Source of the DNA: Clostridium sp. K13
GTDB taxonomy: Bacteria > Bacillota > Clostridia > Clostridiales > Clostridiaceae
Length of the DNA: 64,000 nt
Assembly: GCF_019734195.1 (NCBI RefSeq)
Contig: NZ_JAASHM010000001.1
Coordinates: 248,001 to 312,000 of the forward strand
Reading direction: 5' to 3'
The notes below the pieces were generated by a model, which was given only the letters and a program-made list of their open reading frames with translations, did no database searches and was not told where the DNA came from. The position numbers and the translations under genes were made by a program. Of this stretch, positions 57,412-64,000 are shown in pieces; position 1 is the first letter of the stretch, and each line of letters begins with the position of its first letter.

Positions 57412-58746
57412 TTATAACTTAAGCAATTTTATTGTTTCTATATTATTCAATTCTATTTTAGACTTTAGTCCATATACTATATTTGAAATTACATATTTAC
57501 CATCATTTATAAACATTTCAATAATTCCATTATCAATATAAATTGATAAGTCATACCTTTCATTTAACTTAGATGATTTAAACACGCGCCCTTTTCTTTT
57601 AATATCAGGAAATACTTCAGTTCTATCTGCAACTATACTATCATCTATTATAGAAATCTTATATCCACCTATATTTAATATACTATCTTTATTTAAAGTA
57701 ACATCTAACTTATAGACTTCATTTATATCAAACTCTGATAATTTGACCTCTTTATTAAATAATTTATCTATATATTCTGGAACGCTAAAATAAACCTCAT
57801 TATCTCTTATATTGATAACTCTAGGAAGAGACATCATTCCTATCCATTCTTCCCCTTCAAAGGTTAATGGCATTCTCATCCACCCAATCAAAACCCTATT
57901 TCCAAATTCATCTAAAGTAGTTTGTGGTGCATATAAATCTAGTCCTTCATCTAAGAATTTCTGCTTATTTATTAATTTCATATCACAATTTTCTTCATCA
58001 AAATCAACTATTGAATAAACTGAATTATTTGTATAATTAATATCGTCAGATATAATATTTTCTGGTGACATTACTAAAAGATAATTACCATCTACTTTAA
58101 ATAAATCTGGGCATTCCCACATATCACCTATAGTATCATCATAACATCTATTTTTATAAGTCCATTGTTCTCCATCATTACTTGTATAGAATAATACTTC
58201 TCCTGTAAATTTATCATTACTTTCTTGTTTAAATTTACTTCCAAGTGCCATAGAATATCTATCTTTATACTTCCAAACTTTAGGGTCTCTTGTATGTGTA
58301 CGATGTCCTAAACTTTCATCAAGTATAGGTGGTATTATTAATTTCTTATCTTCATAATTATTAAAGGTATATCCATCCTTTGATACTATTTTTGCTTGAG
58401 ATGCTTCAAATGAGTAGTTATCATAAGGTGAATGAATATTCCCTTCTCTAAACTTATCATACTTTATTCCTGTATAATATAAATGCAACTCATCATTTTC
58501 AATCATCGCAGTTCCTGAAAAGCATCCATTTTGATCGTATTCTTTCGTAGGATATAAAGCTATAGGGTAATGTTCCCACATAAGCAAATCTTTACTGGTA
58601 GCATGTCCCCAATGCATTGTCCCCCACTTACATTCATATGGAAAGTATTGATAATATAAATGATACTCTCCATTATAGTAGATAAATCCATTTGGATCAT
58701 TAATCCAATTTTTAGGTGCTGTTAAATGTATTTTAGGCCTCGCCAT
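57412..58746 (-). CDS. scrB: sucrose-6-phosphate hydrolase (GH32)
   Basis: A 444-residue cytosolic GH32 enzyme that splits sucrose-6-phosphate into glucose-6-phosphate and fructose. The catalytic motifs are complete: nucleophile Asp17 in NWINDPNGF, transition-state stabiliser in THTRDPKVW, and acid/base Glu in MWECPDLF. No signal peptide. A C-terminal beta-sandwich follows. It is the first gene of scrBA, under a near-consensus promoter with a LacI-type operator. The initiator sits after gggggaag. Confidence 0.94.
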   Translation of the reverse strand: MARPKIHLTAPKNWINDPNGFIYYNGEYHLYYQYFPYECKWGTMHWGHATSKDLLMWEHYPIALYPTKEYDQNGCFSGTAMIENDELHLYYTGIKYDKFREGNIHSPYDNYSFEASQAKIVSKDGYTFNNYEDKKLIIPPILDESLGHRTHTRDPKVWKYKDRYSMALGSKFKQESNDKFTGEVLFYTSNDGEQWTYKNRCYDDTIGDMWECPDLFKVDGNYLLVMSPENIISDDINYTNNSVYSIVDFDEENCDMKLINKQKFLDEGLDLYAPQTTLDEFGNRVLIGWMRMPLTFEGEEWIGMMSLPRVINIRDNEVYFSVPEYIDKLFNKEVKLSEFDINEVYKLDVTLNKDSILNIGGYKISIIDDSIVADRTEVFPDIKRKGRVFKSSKLNERYDLSIYIDNGIIEMFINDGKYVISNIVYGLKSKIELNNIETIKLLKL

Positions 58747-58803
58747 TTATCTTCCCCCAATATTCCAAATTTTATATATAATAACTTTTGATAACCGATG
58801 ATG

Positions 58804-58852
58804 TAACCGGTTATTTCACTATCATAATACCATGTTATACCTTTTACGTCAA
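58804..58852 (-). promoter_or_regulatory. scrBA promoter with LacI-type operator
   Basis: Reading on the minus strand: -35 TTGACG (58847-58852), 17-bp spacer, -10 TATTAT (58824-58829). Just downstream of the expected start is the perfect palindrome TAACCGGTTA (58804-58813), with a related half-site ataaccgat at 58790-58798. A central CG palindrome is the signature of LacI-family operators; its position would block transcription when ScrR is bound. Confidence 0.85.
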
Positions 58853-58867
58853 CTTATATAATTTCTT

Positions 58868-58896
58868 TTGATAAATATTTACTGTTTTGATATAAT
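58868..58896 (+). promoter_or_regulatory. scrR promoter
   Basis: TTGATA (58868-58873), 17-bp spacer, TATAAT (58891-58896). The expected transcript starts almost at the ribosome binding site aggtgagg (58903-58910), giving a very short leader. Confidence 0.8.
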
Positions 58897-58915
58897 AAAA
58901 TTAGGTGAGGTGCTT

Positions 58916-59947
58916 ATGACAAAAAAAGTTACATTTAGTGATATTGCTAAATACACAAATTTTTCAAAAACAACAATTTCTAGATATTTTAATAATCCAG
59001 ATTCATTAACACTTGAATCTAGAAAAAAAATTGAGGATGCATTAATTGCATTAGATTATAAAGAAAATAAGGTTGCTAGAAGTTTAGCTAATGGAAAAAG
59101 TGAAATGATTGGAATAATAATTCCTGATTTATTTCTCCATTACTATTCCCAAATGTTAAATTGTCTTATAAATACTTATTCTAAATATAATTATAAATTT
59201 TTAGTTTTTGTAGAAAATCATGATACTAATAAAGAAAGTAAATATACTAAAGAAATGAATTATATTAAAGAGTTAATGGCTTATCAGATAGAAGGATTAA
59301 TAATTCTTAGTAATACTATAGATTCTAAAACACTAAGTGAATTAAATATTCCAATAGTTTCTATAGAACGTGAAGATAAATATATTTCTAGTGTAAATAG
59401 TGATAACTATGCTGGTGCTTTTAAAGCAACTAATTTATTAATAGACAATAAATGTGATATATTAATTCATATAAATACTGATGTTGCAAAAGAAATCCCT
59501 TCATCTAAACGTATTGAGGCCTTTAAACAAGCTTGTGAAGATAGAAATTCCAAATATAAGTGTTATCTTTCACATCTAGGTCATAATTTTGAAGAAACAT
59601 ATATAAACATGTCAAAACTTTATGATGACATAGAAAAAAATTATCCTAATATGAAAAAAGGTATTTTTGTAAGTAATGATACCCATGCTAATATTTTATT
59701 AAATATTCTTATTAAAAATAAAAAGAGCATTCCTGATGAATATGAGATAATAGGATTTGATAACTCTCCAATTTCTGTAGAGTCAATAATTCCAATTACA
59801 ACGGTAAATCAAGATATCAATAAAATAGCTGATACTGCAATGAAGTTAATACTAAGACAAATTAATTCTAAAAATAGAGGAAACTCAGTAAAGCTTGAAC
59901 ATATTACAATTGATACTGATTTAATTATAAGAGATACGACATCTTAA
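58916..59947 (+). CDS. scrR: LacI-family transcriptional regulator of sucrose genes
   Basis: A 343-residue LacI-type repressor from ATG 58916, chosen because aggtgagg sits 6-13 bases upstream and because the helix-turn-helix then starts at residue 4 (VTFSDIAKYTNFSKTTISRY). An in-frame ATG at 58868 overlaps the promoter. After the hinge helix (NKVARSLANGKSEMIGIIIP) comes the periplasmic-binding-protein-like sugar domain with IEREDKYISSVNSDNY and IIGFDNSPISVESI. It diverges from scrBA over an operator. Predicted to repress scrBA until sucrose-6-phosphate or fructose is present. Confidence 0.88.
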   Translation: MTKKVTFSDIAKYTNFSKTTISRYFNNPDSLTLESRKKIEDALIALDYKENKVARSLANGKSEMIGIIIPDLFLHYYSQMLNCLINTYSKYNYKFLVFVENHDTNKESKYTKEMNYIKELMAYQIEGLIILSNTIDSKTLSELNIPIVSIEREDKYISSVNSDNYAGAFKATNLLIDNKCDILIHINTDVAKEIPSSKRIEAFKQACEDRNSKYKCYLSHLGHNFEETYINMSKLYDDIEKNYPNMKKGIFVSNDTHANILLNILIKNKKSIPDEYEIIGFDNSPISVESIIPITTVNQDINKIADTAMKLILRQINSKNRGNSVKLEHITIDTDLIIRDTTS

Positions 59948-59952
59948 AATAA

Positions 59953-59995
59953 AATGAGTATGTAGGTTTAATATTACTAAACCTACATACTCATT
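59953..59995. terminator. bidirectional terminator between scrR and the second GH32 gene
   Basis: Perfect 18-bp stem (59953-59970, 59978-59995) with a 7-base loop, T tract after it. Confidence 0.93.
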
Positions 59996-60004
59996 TTTTA
60001 TAAG

Positions 60005-61477
60005 TTAAACTTCAATATCATGTTTCTTAATATTAATTATAGAATTACCTTCTGATGCGAAAGTTATATCTGTAGCTTCTAAAGGCGTATAGAATGTTGA
60101 CGTCATAACTTGTTCTCCATCATTTGCAAATATCTCTACAGAATATTTATCTATTATTAACCTCATCTTAACTTTTCCTTTTTTATCGCTAACCTTCATT
60201 TCTCTTTTATGAAGTATATCTCCATAAATTCCTGAGTAAGTTCTATCAAATTCAATTATATTCTTCTTTGAATTAAAGTTTATTATTGTTTCATACTCAT
60301 TATTTTTTGCTAGCTTAATTTTGAATTCTTCAGCTTGTGATCCATCAATATCTATTGTTATATCTAGTTCTCTACCAAATATACCATCTAGTGATACTTC
60401 ATCTTTAATTGTTAAATTATTATATTCCACTGTATTTTTATAATAATTTTCAATTTCTCTAATTGGATTTTGAATTAAACATCCATCTTTAATTGTAAGC
60501 TCTCTAGGTATTGTCATCATTCCACACCATTTAAAATTAGCTGGTACTATTCTATTTTCCCAAGACTGCATCCATCCAATCATTATTCTTCTTCCATCTG
60601 TTGACTCTAATGTTTGTGGTGCATAAAAATCTAATCCAAAATCTATAACATTACAACTTTCTCTTTCAAATGAATTCTTTTCATTATCATATTTTTCAAT
60701 TAAATATGCAGTATTGTTCCCATTATGGAATCCATCCTTAGTCGCCTTAACTTCTTGTGGAGAAATTATAAGGACATCTTTTCCATTTAAACTAAATAAA
60801 TCTGGACACTCCCACATACGTCCTACTTTATTTTTACTATTATCAACAATAGCTACAAACTCCCATTCTTTTAAATTATTAGATTTATACATAAGAATTT
60901 GACCACTACCATCATTACTTCTACTTGCAACTACACAATAAAACTCTTCACCCTCTATCCATATCTTGGGATCTCTGAAATCTTCTAAACTGCTTCCTTC
61001 TGGTAACATTTCATGAGTAATTACAGGATTACAATCTAACTTTTCATAGTTTTCTCCATTCCCAATTGCTATACATTGAGTTTGTCTTACTACTCTTTCT
61101 CCATTTTCATCTTTATTATCTAATACACCAGTATACATAATTACATGTTTACCATCATACTCTAAGGCACTACCTGAAAAGCACCCTCCCATATCATAAC
61201 TTGCCTCTGGAGCAAGGGCTATAGGTAACTGTTCCCATTTAATAAAGTCATTTGTCTTACTATGTCCCCAATACATTGGTCCCCATACTACATCATAAGG
61301 ATGATATTGATAAAACAAATGATATTCGTTATTAAATGTTGAGAATCCATTTGGGTCATTAATCCATCCTATAGGGGCACATAAATGAAAAGATGGTTTT
61401 TCCTCTTTTGATATACTATTAATAAATTCTTTTTCATATTTTCTTGCTTTTTCTAAAATAAAATTATTTTCTATCAT
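60005..61477 (-). CDS. second GH32 enzyme (beta-fructofuranosidase / sucrose-6-phosphate hydrolase type)
   Basis: About 490 residues. Motifs: GWINDPNGF with the nucleophile Asp at about residue 41, FRDPKIW, and MWECPDLF with the acid/base Glu; C-terminal beta-sandwich after about 345. No signal peptide, so cytosolic. Compared with ScrB it has an extra N-terminal helix. ATG 61477 (or GTG 61480) is the start. It lies downstream of, and in the same direction as, an ABC sugar importer, so it probably hydrolyses imported unphosphorylated sucrose or fructo-oligosaccharides. The 177-bp gap before it holds a 10-bp inverted repeat (agttaagagt at 61552, actcttaact at 61617) but no clear terminator. Confidence 0.9.
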   Translation of the reverse strand: MIENNFILEKARKYEKEFINSISKEEKPSFHLCAPIGWINDPNGFSTFNNEYHLFYQYHPYDVVWGPMYWGHSKTNDFIKWEQLPIALAPEASYDMGGCFSGSALEYDGKHVIMYTGVLDNKDENGERVVRQTQCIAIGNGENYEKLDCNPVITHEMLPEGSSLEDFRDPKIWIEGEEFYCVVASRSNDGSGQILMYKSNNLKEWEFVAIVDNSKNKVGRMWECPDLFSLNGKDVLIISPQEVKATKDGFHNGNNTAYLIEKYDNEKNSFERESCNVIDFGLDFYAPQTLESTDGRRIMIGWMQSWENRIVPANFKWCGMMTIPRELTIKDGCLIQNPIREIENYYKNTVEYNNLTIKDEVSLDGIFGRELDITIDIDGSQAEEFKIKLAKNNEYETIINFNSKKNIIEFDRTYSGIYGDILHKREMKVSDKKGKVKMRLIIDKYSVEIFANDGEQVMTSTFYTPLEATDITFASEGNSIINIKKHDIEV

Positions 61478-61657
61478 CACTATTTCACCATTCCTATTAT
61501 ATTATTCATATTAAAAACATATCAAAATTTTATATTATTTTTTAATACTTTAGTTAAGAGTCAGGAATTGTTTTACCTATATTTATATTAATAATATAAT
61601 ATAATTTTAACTCCAAACTCTTAACTATTTAATAATAAATATTAATATTATTGATTT

Positions 61658-63268
61658 CTATTTAAAATATTCATCTAAATATTTTTGTTTAATTTCTAAC
61701 ATCTTAGATAAACCTAACTTTTCCATTTCTTCAAGATAAGAATCCCACTCTTCATCAATTCCACCATTTAATACCCATTCAGCTCTCTTACGATCAGTAT
61801 ATTGCCTTACAGCTGTTTCATATTGAGTAAGTAATTCAATATCCTCTTGACTCATAAGCACTACTGGATAATTATATTCTGCTTTCATATCCTTAACATA
61901 AGTTCCATGAAGTATATCTAATCTAGCTTGAGCATCATCTGGACAAGTTGAATATTTACCATAATATTCATCAAGAATTACTAATGGTCCTCCAACACAT
62001 TGATTAACTCTAGCTTCCCATGGTGAAGAACCTCCTAAATCTAAATGAGCTAAAGTACCATCTTCTTTTAACTCAAATATATTTTGATTCAACTCATCCC
62101 CATAAGTTCCCCAGTTATTTTGAATTGATTGAAGTGGATCATATAGTTCATCTATCCATTTTGCTGTTAATTCTAAATTCTTATTAGCACTAGTTACTAC
62201 ACATCTACCAATATCAACACCATATCCATTAGACCTTGGTACATTAACATTTCCTTCTGGACCTGCTAATGCTGGAAGAGCTACATAATCTTCTGGATTA
62301 GTAACGATGTTTGCAGCATCCCATGTAAAGAACATTCCATATCTACCGTTATTACCCTTTGATACATAAGTTGCCCAATCCTGTGTAAATGCTTCTGGAT
62401 CAAAAAGACCTTCATTTTGAAGAGAGTTAAGCCATTTTATTCCTTCTTTGTATCCTTCTTGAACAGTTGAATAAATAACTTTCTTATCATCTGTTACAAG
62501 GAAATGATCTGAATTATCACCTTCACCAAATGCTCCAAGCAATATACCTGGATCTTCATTCCCTCCATTCATTATGAATGACATAGGAATTACATCAGTT
62601 CTTCCTTCTGGATTTCCATCTCTAAATGCCTTTAATACTTCTACTAATTCATCTGTTGTAGTTGGTACTTCCAATCCTAACTCATCAAGCCACTTCTTAT
62701 TTATAAATGGAATATTTGCTACAGCTTGAATAGCTTCTTTTCCACTTCCTAATTCTTCTATCCATGGGAATGAATATATATGTCCATCTGGAGCTGTAAT
62801 CATTTTTCTATATTCCGGATTTTCTTCTAATATTTTAGATAAATTAGGCATATATTCATCTATTAAATCTTCAACTGCAATAATTACACCTTGCTTTGAA
62901 TAACGAAGTAAATCATAATTACTCATACCTGCATTGAAAACTACATCTGGAAGTGTATCCTTTTTAGATAATGCTAAGTTCTTTTTATCTCCATATTGAT
63001 CATCTGGATAGCATGTCCATTCAATATGAACATTAGTCTTCTCTTCTAATCTTTTAAATATAAGCCTTTTATTTGGATCTTGCTCTGAAATTGCTGGTGC
63101 ACTTGTTAACATAGTTAAAGTTGCAGTTTCCTCTAAAGGAAATGAAACATTCGTTAACACAGTTTCCTCACTTTTCTCATTACCTTTTGACCCGCAACCT
63201 ATTAAAGAAATTGCCATAATTGATACTAATGCTGTACTTATTATTGTTTTAATCTTGTTTTTTCTCAT
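61658..63268 (-). CDS. ABC sugar importer, solute-binding lipoprotein (LplA-like)
   Basis: A 536-residue extracellular binding protein. It has a lipoprotein signal peptide with lipobox SLIGC (Cys25), then a type-1 solute-binding fold (family of LplA/YtcQ oligosaccharide binders) with LTMLTSAPAISEQDPNKRLI near the start, GVDIGRCVVTSA in the middle and the family's C-terminal helical extension. It starts after aaaggag, 23 bp downstream of the permease gene, so it is in one operon. Substrate is inferred as fructosides from the adjacent GH32 enzyme. Confidence 0.9.
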   Translation of the reverse strand: MRKNKIKTIISTALVSIMAISLIGCGSKGNEKSEETVLTNVSFPLEETATLTMLTSAPAISEQDPNKRLIFKRLEEKTNVHIEWTCYPDDQYGDKKNLALSKKDTLPDVVFNAGMSNYDLLRYSKQGVIIAVEDLIDEYMPNLSKILEENPEYRKMITAPDGHIYSFPWIEELGSGKEAIQAVANIPFINKKWLDELGLEVPTTTDELVEVLKAFRDGNPEGRTDVIPMSFIMNGGNEDPGILLGAFGEGDNSDHFLVTDDKKVIYSTVQEGYKEGIKWLNSLQNEGLFDPEAFTQDWATYVSKGNNGRYGMFFTWDAANIVTNPEDYVALPALAGPEGNVNVPRSNGYGVDIGRCVVTSANKNLELTAKWIDELYDPLQSIQNNWGTYGDELNQNIFELKEDGTLAHLDLGGSSPWEARVNQCVGGPLVILDEYYGKYSTCPDDAQARLDILHGTYVKDMKAEYNYPVVLMSQEDIELLTQYETAVRQYTDRKRAEWVLNGGIDEEWDSYLEEMEKLGLSKMLEIKQKYLDEYFK

Positions 63269-63291
63269 TTTTTCTATCTCCTTTTATAATA

Positions 63292-64000
63292 TTATCCTTT
63301 TATTGAACCAACCATAATACCCTTATCAAAGTATTTTTGGAAGAATGGATACATAACTAATAATGGTAAACTTGAAACTACTATAGTTGAATATTTTAAT
63401 AATTCCGATATTTTAGACATTTCAGCCATACCTTGAATATCTGCAATCATTCCCGTAGATGGTGCATTCTGAATTAATATTGACCTTATTACTAATTGTA
63501 GTGGTTGCAAATTAGTATCATCTATATAAATCATTGCATCAAAATAACTATTCCATTGTCCTACAAATTGATATAACATCAATACTGCTATAATTGGTTT
63601 TGATACTGGTAAAACAATTTTAAAGAAGTGCTTAATTTCACTTGCTCCATCAATAGCTGATGCTTCTCTTAATTCTCTAGGTAAAGTTTTAAAATAAGTT
63701 TTAGCAAGCATTATATTCCATACATTAATTGCTCCTGGAAGTAAAATTGCCCATACTGTATTTAAAAGATTTAACTTATCTATCAATAAATATGTTGGTA
63801 TTAATCCACCACCTAAAAACATAGTTATCACATATAATGTATTTACAAATTTTCTTCCAACAAACTCTTCTTTTGATAATGGATATGCTGCCATTAATGT
63901 TACTGCAACTGATATTACTGCATATGATACAGAGTAAAATACTGAGTTCAAAAAGCCTCTTAAAAGCATATCATCTTTTAATACCCTTTTATATCCTTCT
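63292..64000 (-). CDS. ABC sugar importer, permease (LplC/MalG-type), 5' end outside window
   Basis: The frame is open to the last base, so the gene begins beyond 64000; the ATG at 63969 is internal (the preceding codons EGYKRVLKDD belong to the protein). At least 235 residues of a carbohydrate-importer permease remain, with about five membrane helices. The cytoplasmic EAA loop EASAIDGASEIKHFFKIVLP contacts the ATPase, and the family-typical end reads MYPFFQKYFDKGIMVGSIKG. The second permease is expected further upstream. No ATPase gene is in the window. Confidence 0.9.
   Translation of the reverse strand, partial: EGYKRVLKDDMLLRGFLNSVFYSVSYAVISVAVTLMAAYPLSKEEFVGRKFVNTLYVITMFLGGGLIPTYLLIDKLNLLNTVWAILLPGAINVWNIMLAKTYFKTLPRELREASAIDGASEIKHFFKIVLPVSKPIIAVLMLYQFVGQWNSYFDAMIYIDDTNLQPLQLVIRSILIQNAPSTGMIADIQGMAEMSKISELLKYSTIVVSSLPLLVMYPFFQKYFDKGIMVGSIKG

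Overview
The window is very AT-rich, with long A/T-rich intergenic stretches. It carries the Firmicute condensin pair scpA/scpB, the spore-germination gene gerW (ytfJ), LPXTG wall-anchored surface proteins, a GH84 (NagJ/NagH-type) hexosaminidase and AGGAGG-type ribosome binding sites. Together these point to a spore-forming Clostridium sensu stricto, probably host- or gut-associated. I cannot name the species. I see no rRNA, tRNA or CRISPR array.

Layout. 1-9250: housekeeping. End of an SPFH/zinc-ribbon protein, 3-methyladenine glycosylase, methylglyoxal synthase, a four-gene metal-linked operon (two CobW/COG0523 GTPases, a YraQ-type permease, a TIGR03943 partner), scpA-scpB, convergent gerW/ytfI, and a D,D-carboxypeptidase. 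9319-11066: an insertion sequence beside a frameshifted flavodoxin gene. 11.7-31 kb: single genes (MFS, GH84 hexosaminidase, EutH, AI-2E-family permease, SelO, catalase-peroxidase, a fused degenerate AdoMetDC/homospermidine-synthase-like protein) separated by clear terminators. 30.75-38.6 kb: a three-gene module of YqiJ-like membrane protein, flotillin and a 1628-residue AAA+ ATPase. Between the first two genes lies a run of about nine small hairpins in 262 bp. 39.1-45.2 kb: one 2041-residue wall-anchored protein combining lamin-tail, OB-fold, PHP and 5'-nucleotidase domains. 45.5-55.5 kb: a gene graveyard with relics of M42 peptidase, ZIP transporter, LysR, aldo/keto reductase, cupin, GNAT, MATE, MerR and a collapsed prophage (terminase next to the lysis genes). 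55.9-64 kb: sucrose/fructan utilisation with scrBA under a divergent LacI-type regulator, then a second GH32 enzyme behind an ABC sugar importer that runs off the window.

How it fits together. The right end is one carbohydrate island with two uptake routes: a PTS that phosphorylates sucrose for ScrB, and an ABC importer that would deliver unphosphorylated fructosides to the second GH32 enzyme. The GH84 enzyme and the giant nuclease/nucleotidase are cell-surface scavengers of host glycans and nucleic acids or nucleotides. The YqiJ-flotillin-AAA module is probably a membrane-domain remodelling machine. The decayed region shows homopolymer frameshifts, nonsense codons (three of them at expected tryptophans) and deletions, one exactly between 10-bp direct repeats.
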